Assembly: GCA_963726005.1 (NCBI GenBank)
Contig: CAVSAT010000002.1
Coordinates: 310,001-374,000 of the forward strand
Direction: 5' to 3'
Length of the DNA: 64,000 bases
From: Bog-473 sp963726005
GTDB taxonomy: Bacteria; Actinomycetota; Acidimicrobiia; Acidimicrobiales; RAAP-2
In this document: piece by piece, positions 25,334 to 33,656 of the stretch
How positions within the stretch are numbered: position 1 is the first letter of the stretch
How the letters are laid out: each line of letters begins with the position of its first letter
Position numbers and translations under genes: made by a program
Notes under the pieces: generated by a model
What the model was told of the DNA's origin: nothing
Seen by the model: the letters and a program-made list of their open reading frames with translations, nothing else
Databases searched by the model: none

Positions 25334-26465
25334 GGTTCACCCTACCGAGGCGCTCCCCCACCAGCGCCAACCGCTCCATGGGCTGGACCACCGCGACGCG
25401 CACGTGCGCAGCGCCTCTCTGCCCGTACAGGTCGCCCGGGCTCACCAGCAGCCCGCCGTCGCGGGCCAGCGCCTCGGCCATCGCCCACCCGTCGGGCCAG
25501 CGCTCCGCCGGGACCGGGACCCACAGGTAGAAGCCACCCTCGGGAAGCTCGACGGGGCACCCGTAGGCACCGAGGACCCCGGCCGTGTAGGACAGCCGCT
25601 CCCGGTAACGCCCCCGCTGTTGCGCCACGTGCTCGTCGTCGCCGAGCGCCGCGACGCCGGCGGCCTGGGCGGGGCCCGGGACCATGAGACCCGCGTGCTG
25701 GCGCACGGCCCGCAGGAACTCGACCAGCTCGGCGTCGCCGGCGTAGAAGCCGACGCGCAGGCCGGCCAGGTTCGAGCGCTTGGACAGCGAGTGCACGGCC
25801 ACCACCCCGTCGAGGCCGTGCTGCAGCACCGAGCGCGGCGGGCCGTCCCAGGTGAACTCGGCGTAGCACTCGTCGGAGAAGACGGGGACGCCGTGGGACC
25901 GCCCCCACGCGGCCTCGGCACCGAGGTCGCCGAGGCCGCCGGTCGGGTTCGAGGGAGAGTTGGACCAGAGCACCAGGGCGCGGACCGCGTCCCCGGCGTC
26001 GACGGCGGCGAGGTCGAGCCCACCCAGCCGTCCGGGCGGGGGCGGGACGGCGACGGCGCGGCACCCCGCCAGCTCGGCCCCCATGGCGTACGTCGGGTAG
26101 GACACGGCGGGGTACAGCACCGTGTCCTTCTCCGGCTGTCGCAGCCGGAGCACGTGGGGCACGGAGGCGACCAGCTCCTTGGTCCCCACACACGCCGCGA
26201 GCGAGGTTGCCAGTGCGGGAACGGCGCCGAGGCCGAAGCGCCGGATCAGCCAGTCGGCGGCAGCCTCGCGGAGCTGCGGGCTGCCCGCCGAGGCCGGATA
26301 GCCGTGCTCGGTGCCCGACGACGCCAACGCGTCGACGACCGCGCGCAGCGGCGGGTCGCACGGCGTCCCGATGGAGCAGTCGACGATGCCGCCCGGGTGC
26401 GCGTCGGCGAGCTTGGCCAGGCCAGCGAGCCGGTCGTAGGGGTACGGGGGGAGGCGAAAGCTCAC
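25326..26465 (-). CDS. dapC: succinyldiaminopimelate aminotransferase
   Basis: A 379-residue class I/II PLP aminotransferase. The Schiff-base lysine is K229 in HSLSKRSNLAGLR; the substrate/PLP ring motif SNSPSNPTGG and SDECYAEF are in place. Position between hflX and dapD identifies it as the actinobacterial DapC. It overlaps hflX by 4 bases and dapD by 8. It converts N-succinyl-2-amino-6-ketopimelate to N-succinyl-LL-DAP with glutamate as donor. Confidence 0.9.
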   Translation of the reverse strand: MSFRLPPYPYDRLAGLAKLADAHPGGIVDCSIGTPCDPPLRAVVDALASSGTEHGYPASAGSPQLREAAADWLIRRFGLGAVPALATSLAACVGTKELVASVPHVLRLRQPEKDTVLYPAVSYPTYAMGAELAGCRAVAVPPPPGRLGGLDLAAVDAGDAVRALVLWSNSPSNPTGGLGDLGAEAAWGRSHGVPVFSDECYAEFTWDGPPRSVLQHGLDGVVAVHSLSKRSNLAGLRVGFYAGDAELVEFLRAVRQHAGLMVPGPAQAAGVAALGDDEHVAQQRGRYRERLSYTAGVLGAYGCPVELPEGGFYLWVPVPAERWPDGWAMAEALARDGGLLVSPGDLYGQRGAAHVRVAVVQPMERLALVGERLGRVNHG

Positions 26466-27745
26466 CGGGCCGCCACGAATTCGGCGAAGCGCGCCCGGCC
26501 GACATCGTCGAGCACCACCTGCAGCGTGGCCGACTCCTCGCCGTCGCTCTGACCGACGACCTCGCCCTCGCGGTGGATGGCCGCCAGGACGTCCCCGCGC
26601 GACCAGGGCACCACGAGCTGGACCACGCGGTCCGATCCCCGCAGCCGGTCGCCGAGGACGCTCAGGAGGTCGTCGACCCCCTCGCCGGTGCGGGCCGAGA
26701 TGAGCACGGACCCCTCGTTGGCGTGCGCGAGCGCCTTGGCGGAGTCCGGCGCGCCGTCCGCCTTGTTCACCACCACGAGCTCGGGGACGCCGGCGGCACC
26801 GATCTCACCGAGCACCTCGCGCACAGCCGCCATCTGGCCTTCGGGGTGCGCGGCCGTGCCGTCGACCACATGGACGATCAGATCGGCCAGGCGCACGGAG
26901 TCGAGGGTGGAGCGGAAGGCCTCGACCAACTCGTGGGGCAGTTTGCGCACGAAGCCGACGGTGTCGGTGACCAGGACCGTCTCGCCGCCGGGGAGGGACA
27001 GTTGGCGGGTGCGCGGATCGAGCGTCACGAAGAGGCGGTTCTCCGCCGGCACCCCGGCGTCGGTCAGCCGGTTGAGGAGCGTCGACTTCCCCGCATTGGT
27101 GTAGCCCACGAGGGTCACCTCGCGGTGGCGTCCACGCGCGCGGCTGCGCCGCTGCAGCGATCGCGTGCGCTCCACGTCACGCAGCTCGGCTTCCAGCTTG
27201 TGCATGCGGCGGACGAGCCGGCGCCGGTCGACCTCGAGCTGCGTCTCGCCTGGCCCGCGGGTTCCGATGCCACCGGCCTGCTGGCTGAGGGAGGTGCCGC
27301 GGCCGCGCAGCCGCGGCAGGCGGTAGCGCAGGAGTGCGAGCTCCACCTGCGCCTTGCCCTCGGGACTCCGGGCGTTCTGGGCGAAGATGTCGAGGATCAC
27401 GGCGGTCCGGTCGATGGCCGTGCGGCCGAACAGCTTTTCCAGATTGCGGTGCTGCGCGGGTGACAGCTCGTCGTCGAAGACGACGGTGTCGGCGTCGAGC
27501 GTGCGGCTGAGCTCGGCGATCTCCTCCGCCTTGCCCCGCCCCACGAACGTCGCGGCATCAGGTGCGTCGCGCCGCTGCACGACGCGGTCCACGACATCGG
27601 CACCGGCGCTGTCCACAAGTTGCGCCAGCTCGTCGAGGTTCTCTCCCACCATCTCGTTGGTCAGCCCGGGGAACACGACGCCGACGAGGATGATCCGCTC
27701 CCGGAACGTGCGCTCGATGAGCGTCCCGGGCAACACGTTGCTCAA
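26462..27745 (-). CDS. hflX: ribosome-associated GTPase HflX
   Basis: A 427-residue GTPase. The N-terminal HflX domain (FVGRGKAEEIAEL) and a basic linker with GGIGTRGPGETQLEVDRR precede the G domain: GYTNAGKST (G1), DTVGFVRKLP (G3), NKAD (G4). It splits stressed 70S ribosomes. It lies between dapF and dapC with 4-base overlaps on both sides, a frequent actinobacterial arrangement (hflX-dapF-miaA). Confidence 0.95.
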   Translation of the reverse strand: MSNVLPGTLIERTFRERIILVGVVFPGLTNEMVGENLDELAQLVDSAGADVVDRVVQRRDAPDAATFVGRGKAEEIAELSRTLDADTVVFDDELSPAQHRNLEKLFGRTAIDRTAVILDIFAQNARSPEGKAQVELALLRYRLPRLRGRGTSLSQQAGGIGTRGPGETQLEVDRRRLVRRMHKLEAELRDVERTRSLQRRSRARGRHREVTLVGYTNAGKSTLLNRLTDAGVPAENRLFVTLDPRTRQLSLPGGETVLVTDTVGFVRKLPHELVEAFRSTLDSVRLADLIVHVVDGTAAHPEGQMAAVREVLGEIGAAGVPELVVVNKADGAPDSAKALAHANEGSVLISARTGEGVDDLLSVLGDRLRGSDRVVQLVVPWSRGDVLAAIHREGEVVGQSDGEESATLQVVLDDVGRARFAEFVAAR

Positions 27746-28560
27746 GACAACAGCCCCGGGTGGATGTCGACGTCGGCCACCTTGCGCACCGGACCGGCCA
27801 GGTAGGTGGTCGCCTGGTCATCCGCACCGAGGGTCACCTCGAGGATGCCGCCGGGATTGCGCACCCGCACGGTCCCGTCGCTCCCCGCCACGCCCCAGCT
27901 GCGTGCCGCGGCCGCCGCGGCCACACTCCCGGTGCCGCAGGCGAGCGTCTCGCCCACCCCGCGCTCCCACACCCGGAGGTCGAGGAGTTCGCCCGCCGCG
28001 TCGCACGCCACGGTGATCCACTCCACGTTGATGCCTCCGGCAAAGCCGGCCTGCAGCTTGGGACCCAGCTCGGCGATGTCGACGCCGGCCGTGTCCGGTC
28101 CGAGCAGCACCAGGTGTGGATTGCCGACGTCGACCGTGCGAACCCGGCGGTCGTCGAATTCCTGGGGTTGGTCCGGGCCCAGCCGGGCAGGCCCCATGTC
28201 GACCCGCGCCGTCGCCCATCCCGAAGCATCCCCCGGCGCGTACTCGACGGTCCGCCGGCCGCCGGCGGTCGCCACGGTGAAACTCGGCGGGGACACGAGG
28301 CCGGCGCCCACGGCGGCCTGGGCCAGGCACCGGATGCCGTTGCCGCTCATCTCGGCCTCGCTGCCGTCCGCGTTGTGCAGCTGCATGGAGAGGTCACATC
28401 CGCCGTGGCCGGGCCCCACCCGGATGATGCCGTCCGCTCCGATACCGCGGCGGCGGTCGGCGAGCAGGCGGACCTGGGCCACCGAGAGCCGGAGGGCGTC
28501 GTCGGGGTCGAGCACGACCAGGAAGTCGTTGCCCGCGCCCTCGTGCTTGGTGGCGTGCAC
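27742..28560 (-). CDS. dapF: diaminopimelate epimerase with Ser in place of the first catalytic Cys
   Basis: A 272-residue two-domain epimerase starting HATKHEGAGNDF. DapF normally uses two cysteines as the acid/base pair. The second is present (C208 in ETLACGTGS). At the first site, usually CGN-G, the protein reads EMSGNGIRC, so the nucleophilic position is S72. A Cys six residues later (C78) is the ordinary conserved one. The GTG start at 28560 is required to reach the conserved N-terminus although GGAGGT abuts it closely. Reaction: LL-DAP to meso-DAP. Activity with Ser is uncertain. Confidence 0.92.
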   Translation of the reverse strand: MHATKHEGAGNDFLVVLDPDDALRLSVAQVRLLADRRRGIGADGIIRVGPGHGGCDLSMQLHNADGSEAEMSGNGIRCLAQAAVGAGLVSPPSFTVATAGGRRTVEYAPGDASGWATARVDMGPARLGPDQPQEFDDRRVRTVDVGNPHLVLLGPDTAGVDIAELGPKLQAGFAGGINVEWITVACDAAGELLDLRVWERGVGETLACGTGSVAAAAAARSWGVAGSDGTVRVRNPGGILEVTLGADDQATTYLAGPVRKVADVDIHPGLLS

Positions 28561-28586
28561 ACCTCCATTGTCGCAGGTGGCGCCCG

Positions 28587-29498
28587 TCAGCCGTGCACGG
28601 CGAGAGCCCGGCCCAGCAGCTCCTGGGCCTCGGCCGCGCTGGCGCCCCAGGTGATGCGCGGGTCCCGGCGGAACCACGAGGCCTGGCGGCGGGCGAACTG
28701 CCGGGTGCGCCGAACCGCCTCCTCGGCGCATTCGTCCAGCGGCACGCCCTCCTCCACGTGCGCCAGGATCTCGCGGTAGCCGAGCGCCTGGCGCGCGGAG
28801 CGCGACATCCGTCCCGAGGCGAGCAGTGCGCGCACCTCGTCGACCAGGCCCGTCGCGAGCATCGCCGCGAAGCGACGCGCGATACGACCGTCGATCTCCT
28901 CGCGTGGGAGGGAGAGCCCGACCTGGGCGACGCCCGCGGCGGGGTAGGTCTCGAAGCCCGGGCCGAAGTCGGAGAACGGACGGCCGGCTCCGAGCGTGAC
29001 CTCCAGGGCGCGGACCACCCGCCGGCGGTTGGTCGGCTCCATCCGTCGCGCCCCCACCGGGTCGAGCACGGCCAGGCGGGCATGCAGATCGGCCGGCCCC
29101 GCCCGGCCGTCGTCCAATTCGGCCTCCAGCGCCGCCGCCACGTCGGGGTAGCGCCCGGGAATGGTCAGATCGTCGACGACGGCCCGGAGATACAGCCCGG
29201 TGCCCCCGACGAGCAGGGCGTGGTGCCCGCGCGTCGCGATGCCGGCCAACGCGTCGCGCGCCGCCCGCTGGAACCGCGCGACGGTGAAGTCCTCGCTGGG
29301 ATCGACGAGGTCCATCAGATGGTGCGGCACGGCCGCCCGTGCCTCCCGCGACGGCTTGGACGTCCCGATGTCCATGCCCCGGTAGACACACATGGAGTCG
29401 ATCGACACGATCTCGCAGTCGCCGCGGCGCCTGGCCAGGTCAAAGGCCGCCTCTGACTTGCCCGAGGCGGTGACGCCGACCAGGGCGACCGCGGTCAA
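28587..29498 (-). CDS. miaA: tRNA dimethylallyltransferase
   Basis: A 303-residue MiaA. The P-loop GVTASGKSEAAFDLA starts the protein. Further motifs are SIDSMCVYRGMDIGTSKP, PHHLMDLVDPSEDFTVARF and GGTGLYLRAV. It adds the dimethylallyl group to A37 of tRNAs reading UNN codons. Its start overlaps the miaB stop by 4 bases, so both steps of ms2i6A37 synthesis are co-translated. A C-terminal RQASWFRRDPRITW segment is complete. Confidence 0.96.
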   Translation of the reverse strand: MTAVALVGVTASGKSEAAFDLARRRGDCEIVSIDSMCVYRGMDIGTSKPSREARAAVPHHLMDLVDPSEDFTVARFQRAARDALAGIATRGHHALLVGGTGLYLRAVVDDLTIPGRYPDVAAALEAELDDGRAGPADLHARLAVLDPVGARRMEPTNRRRVVRALEVTLGAGRPFSDFGPGFETYPAAGVAQVGLSLPREEIDGRIARRFAAMLATGLVDEVRALLASGRMSRSARQALGYREILAHVEEGVPLDECAEEAVRRTRQFARRQASWFRRDPRITWGASAAEAQELLGRALAVHG

Positions 29499-30889
29499 GC
29501 GCCTGCGACCGGGATGCGCACGCGATGTCTGGGTGGTGCCGTGACCTCCTGCAAAAGGCCCGAGAGGTGGTGCGGATGCCCCGCCGTCACGAGGACGCGG
29601 CCCAGCGCGCCGGGCGGCGGGTTGCCTGCGGGGCCCGCAGCGGGAAAGTGGACCAGCTTCCCCTGGCGGGTGCGGCCGCTCAGCATCGTCTCGTCGCGGC
29701 GGCTGACGCCCTCGACGAGCACCTCCTCGCAGCGGCCCACCCGAGCCTGGTGGCGGGCCAGGGCGGACCGGTCGATCACCGTCTTGAGCCGCTCGAAGCG
29801 CTCGGCGATGACCTCGGCGGGCACGAAGTCCGCGTCCATCGCAGCCGCCCTCGTCCCGGGACGGGGGGAGAAGATGAAGGTGAACGCGGAGTCGTACCCG
29901 GCCTCGGCGCAGACGGCGAGCGTGTCCTCGAAGTCCGCCTCGGTCTCACCCGGGAAACCCACGATGACGTCGGTGGTCACGGCCAGGTCCTCGACGGCGG
30001 CGCGGGCGGCGGCCAGGCGGTCAAGGTACCGCTGCGCCGTGTACCCCCGCCGCATGGCCCGCAGCACCGTGTCGCTTCCCGACTGGAGCGGGAGGTGGAG
30101 CTGCTCGCAGACCTCGGGGGTTCCGGCCATGGCCGCGATCGTCTCGGGCCGCAGATCCTTGGGGTGTGGGCTGGTGAAGCGGATGCGGCCGATGCCCTCC
30201 ACCGCGCCGACGGCGCGCAACAACGCCGCGAAGAGCGGACGTCGCCTCGTGATGTCACGGCCGTAGGAATTGACGTTCTGCCCCAACAGGGTCACCTCGG
30301 TCACGCCGCGGCGGGCCAGGAGCTCCACCTCCGCCACGATGTCGTCGAGGGGCCGGCTGACTTCAGGCCCGCGCACGGATGGCACGATGCAGAAGGCGCA
30401 GGAGTTGTCGCAGCCGGTCTGGATGTTGACCCAGGCGGAATACGGCAGCTCGCGCACCGCGGCGGGGCCCAGCAGCGGATCGGCAGCGGCCTCGGGCGCC
30501 GGCGCGTCGAGGATCTCCATGACGGGCCCCTCGGCGCGCGCGCGGCGCAGGAGCCCCGGCGCGCTGGTGAGGTTGTGGGTTCCGAAGACGACGTCGACCC
30601 ACCCCACCTTCTCCTGGATGCGCTCCCGGTCCTTCTGGGCCAGGCACCCCCCGACCGCGATCTGGAGGCCGGGCTTGGCGTCGACCAGCTCCTTGAGCCG
30701 GCCCAGCGTCCCGTAAAGCCGTTGATCTGCGTTCTCCCTGATGCAGCAGGTGTTGAGCACCACGACGTCGGCGTCCTCCATGGCAGGCGCCGGCGTCATG
30801 CCCTCGGCCACGAGCAACCCTGCGAGCCGCTCGGAGTCGTGCTCGTTCATTTGGCACCCGAAGGTGCGGATGAAGTAGGTCCGCGGCAT
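29495..30889 (-). CDS. miaB: tRNA-2-methylthio-N6-dimethylallyladenosine synthase
   Basis: A 464-residue radical-SAM methylthiotransferase. The UPF0004 domain has FIRTFGCQMNEHDSERL and the other cluster cysteines (NTCCIREN, GGCLAQKD). The radical-SAM site is TGCDNSCAFCIVP (CxxxCxxC). A C-terminal TRAM domain begins near residue 375. It adds the methylthio group after MiaA. Divergent from a lipoprotein gene 42 bases away. Confidence 0.96.
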   Translation of the reverse strand: MPRTYFIRTFGCQMNEHDSERLAGLLVAEGMTPAPAMEDADVVVLNTCCIRENADQRLYGTLGRLKELVDAKPGLQIAVGGCLAQKDRERIQEKVGWVDVVFGTHNLTSAPGLLRRARAEGPVMEILDAPAPEAAADPLLGPAAVRELPYSAWVNIQTGCDNSCAFCIVPSVRGPEVSRPLDDIVAEVELLARRGVTEVTLLGQNVNSYGRDITRRRPLFAALLRAVGAVEGIGRIRFTSPHPKDLRPETIAAMAGTPEVCEQLHLPLQSGSDTVLRAMRRGYTAQRYLDRLAAARAAVEDLAVTTDVIVGFPGETEADFEDTLAVCAEAGYDSAFTFIFSPRPGTRAAAMDADFVPAEVIAERFERLKTVIDRSALARHQARVGRCEEVLVEGVSRRDETMLSGRTRQGKLVHFPAAGPAGNPPPGALGRVLVTAGHPHHLSGLLQEVTAPPRHRVRIPVAGA

Positions 30890-30931
30890 CCGGCAAAGTC
30901 TACGGAACGGGGCCGCCTACGATTCCGACCC

Positions 30932-31423
30932 GTGACCAGCGGCAAATTGCTCCGCCTGGGCCCGTGGGCCCTGGTGCCGGTGGCCCTCGCGCTGGCGTCG
31001 TGCGGTTCGGGCCCGGGCACCGGTACGGGCTCTTCGGCCCCGTCGGTGGCGCCGGACACCACGCTCAAGACGGCCGGCGCGACCGTCCTCGCCCAGGTCG
31101 GCGGCTACCAGTCGGTCTCCCGAGGGTGCGCGGCACAGGCCAACCCCGTGGTGTGCCTCGAAGCCGCCGACCGCAAGCTCGGGGGCCAGATCCACACCTA
31201 CGCCAACGTGCTCGCGGTCGGACACGGGTTCACACCGCCGCAGGCCGACCTGACCGCGGCGCGCAACAAGGCCCAGACGCTCGCCAACAGCCTCGAGATC
31301 CTGGGCGACGCGCAGCCGACGCAGGCGAACTACGACCAGGTGCGCAACACCTTCAACGTCAACGACGCGATCGGCCAACTGCAGCGCGCCGTGCGCACGG
31401 TGAACGACACGATCGGCCACTGA
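30932..31423 (+). CDS. small lipoprotein of unknown function
   Basis: A 163-residue protein starting at GTG 30932. A lipobox signal (LVPVALALASCGSG) directs lipidation. The mature part is alpha-helical (TAARNKAQTLANSLEILGDA, NDAIGQLQRAVRTVNDTIGH) and has two cysteines (GCAAQA and VVCLEAA) that may form a disulfide. No known domain is recognised. It is alone between miaB and thrB. Confidence 0.75.
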   Translation: MTSGKLLRLGPWALVPVALALASCGSGPGTGTGSSAPSVAPDTTLKTAGATVLAQVGGYQSVSRGCAAQANPVVCLEAADRKLGGQIHTYANVLAVGHGFTPPQADLTAARNKAQTLANSLEILGDAQPTQANYDQVRNTFNVNDAIGQLQRAVRTVNDTIGH

Positions 31424-31436
31424 TCGCCCGCGTGCC

Positions 31437-32303
31437 CTACAGGAGGACCTCGGCGTCGTCCCCGTAGGCGATGCCGCGGCGGTCGGCCCGCAGCGCCAGG
31501 ACCCGCCCGGGCACGCCGGACGCGGCGAGCGCGACCTCGGCCCCGGCCCGCACGGCGTCCACCGACCCGGAACGCACCATCCCGATGAGCGTCGGCCCGG
31601 CGCCCGACCAGCTGGCGGCCAGCGCGCCGGCCTCGACGAGGCCGCGCAGGAGCTGCGGCGCCTCGGGGAACAGGGCCGTGCGGGCCGGTTGGTGGATGCG
31701 GTCGTCGGTGGCCGCGGCGAACAGGTGCCGAGGATCGGCCAGGCCGGCGACCAGCAGGCCCATCCGGCCCAGATTGAACACCGCGTCGGCGCGCGTGATC
31801 GTCTCGGGCAGCACCTGCCGCGCCTCGGGGGTGGCGAGATCGCGATCGGGCACGATGGCGACGAAAGCCAGGTCGCCGGCGAGGGGCAGCGGCACGTGCA
31901 CGGGCCGGCCCTCCACGGTGGTCGCGGCGACGAGGCCGCCGAACACGCTGGCGGCGGCGTTCTCCGGATGACCGTCGTACGCGGCCGCGACGGTGAAGGC
32001 GTCGTCCGCACCCGCCGCGGCGGCGGCCGCGGCGGCGAGGGCGGCGGAGGACCCCAACCCGCGGGCGAGGGGGATCTGCGAACGCACGGTCACGGCGATG
32101 CGGTCGTGCCCGAGGACCTCGGCCGCCACCCGCGCCGCCAGGTGCGACGCATCGTCGAAGAGGCCGGACCCTTCGCCCTCGCTGTGCACACGGAGCGAGG
32201 GCGCGGGCTCGACCTCGACGCTGACGTAGCAGTCGAGCGCGACGGCGAGCGTGTCGAACCCCGGGCCGAGGTTGGCCGACGACGCTGGGGCCCGGGCGCG
32301 CAC
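31437..32303 (-). CDS. thrB: homoserine kinase
   Basis: A 288-residue GHMP kinase. The signature PLARGLGSSAALAAAAAAAAG is the ATP-binding motif, with an N-terminal APASSANLGPGFDTLAVAL and a C-terminal WSGAGPTLIGM. It phosphorylates homoserine for threonine synthesis. The thrA/hom and thrC genes, often adjacent, are absent. 18 bases separate it from the dacB stop, so it could be the end of an ftsK-dacB-thrB run. Confidence 0.9.
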   Translation of the reverse strand: MRARAPASSANLGPGFDTLAVALDCYVSVEVEPAPSLRVHSEGEGSGLFDDASHLAARVAAEVLGHDRIAVTVRSQIPLARGLGSSAALAAAAAAAAGADDAFTVAAAYDGHPENAAASVFGGLVAATTVEGRPVHVPLPLAGDLAFVAIVPDRDLATPEARQVLPETITRADAVFNLGRMGLLVAGLADPRHLFAAATDDRIHQPARTALFPEAPQLLRGLVEAGALAASWSGAGPTLIGMVRSGSVDAVRAGAEVALAASGVPGRVLALRADRRGIAYGDDAEVLL

Positions 32304-32321
32304 CGTGGTGAGGCTATGCGC

Positions 32322-33656
32322 TCAGAACAGGCGCTGGAAGAACGACGGGCGCGGCGTGTCGCGGCGGAGCCGCACCGGCACCGCGACGTGCTGGGTGCCG
32401 AGCGTCACCTCGACCGTGCCGACGCTGGTTCCCCGACGGGCCCGGTCGGTGAGCCGTTGCCGCGGCCGGAACGCCCGCTGTGCGGTCACCCCGGGCCAGG
32501 TCAGCACGGCCGCGGGCGCCGCCGCCTCGGCGTCGACCGTCCGCCCGGCCTGGCTCACGTGGGCCACCACCTGCCCGCCGTCGAGCACCCGAGTGCTCCC
32601 GATCACCGGGGCGGCCGCGTTGACCAGGGCCAGCCCGTGGAGTCCCGCCTGCGCCAGGACGGTCACGCCGGTCTGCCCCGTCACCGCGGCGAGGAGCAGC
32701 ACGGGCCGGCCGTGCACGTTGCGCACGGCGCCGACCACGTCGCAGCCGCCGGCGGCCGTCGTGAAACCGGACTTCACGCCGACGACCCCCTGCAGGCCGA
32801 TCAGCGGCGTGTAGGTGGAGATCGTGCCCGCCACGGGCAACGTGACCGACGTCAGCTTGACCATCGATGCGAAGTCGGGGTTCGCCATGTCGGGCGCAGC
32901 CACCTTGAGGATGTCGGCCGCGGTCGAGACGGAGCCGGTGCTCACACCGCTCGCGTCGGCGAAGTGTGACTGGCTCATGCCGAGGTGCGCCGCCGCCGCG
33001 TTCATCTTGACCACGAACGCGGGAAGGCTGCCCGCGTCCCAGCGGGCGATCAGGTCCGCGTAGTTGTCGGCCGAGTGCACGAGGAGCCCACCCAGCACCT
33101 GCCGCTCGGTCAATTGCTCGCCGATCACGACCTGGGCGTTGGCGTCGTCCGAGACGGTGTCGATGTTGTAGTCGTCGACGTCCGCCTGCGTCACGGCCAT
33201 GGTGGGACCGGAATCATTCGGCACCAACGGGTGGTCGTGCAGCACCACGTAGGCGGTCATCAGCTTGGTCAGGCTGGCCACCGGCACGGGCTGCTCGGGT
33301 CCCGACGCCATGGCGACGCCGACGGCGGGGATGGCGATCGCACCCTGCCCCGTGGCCGGCCACGGGAGGGTCACGGCGTGCGCCGGAACGGCGACCGTTC
33401 GCTGCAGCACCGATGTCACGGCGGGCGGTGGATCCGGTCGGCGCAACCGCACGGCCACGAAGGCGCCCGCCCCGGCGACGAGGACGAGCAGTGCGACGAG
33501 GACCACGATGCGGCGGCGCCAGCGGGGGCGCCGGTGCGCGTGCACGCCATGGCGCCCGTGTCCACGCGGCGGCGGCGCCGGAGGCGGCGGCGACCCGCGC
33601 AGCGAGTCCAGCCGGAACGGCGCCACCATGAGGGGCGCCGGACTGTCCTCGGTCAC
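32322..33656 (-). CDS. D-alanyl-D-alanine carboxypeptidase (S11, DacB-like)
   Basis: A 444-residue membrane-anchored penicillin-binding protein. A Pro/Arg-rich cytoplasmic tail and one helix (IVVLVALLVLVAGAGAFVAV) precede the catalytic domain. The nucleophile motif is SLTK. The SxN motif is altered to S-A-D-N (LVHSADNYADL), and the KTG-type box is KSG (GVKSGFTTAAGG). A C-terminal beta domain follows. It trims pentapeptides in peptidoglycan. Its start overlaps ftsK by 4 bases, linking wall trimming to septal DNA transport. Confidence 0.88.
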   Translation of the reverse strand: MTEDSPAPLMVAPFRLDSLRGSPPPPAPPPRGHGRHGVHAHRRPRWRRRIVVLVALLVLVAGAGAFVAVRLRRPDPPPAVTSVLQRTVAVPAHAVTLPWPATGQGAIAIPAVGVAMASGPEQPVPVASLTKLMTAYVVLHDHPLVPNDSGPTMAVTQADVDDYNIDTVSDDANAQVVIGEQLTERQVLGGLLVHSADNYADLIARWDAGSLPAFVVKMNAAAAHLGMSQSHFADASGVSTGSVSTAADILKVAAPDMANPDFASMVKLTSVTLPVAGTISTYTPLIGLQGVVGVKSGFTTAAGGCDVVGAVRNVHGRPVLLLAAVTGQTGVTVLAQAGLHGLALVNAAAPVIGSTRVLDGGQVVAHVSQAGRTVDAEAAAPAAVLTWPGVTAQRAFRPRQRLTDRARRGTSVGTVEVTLGTQHVAVPVRLRRDTPRPSFFQRLF

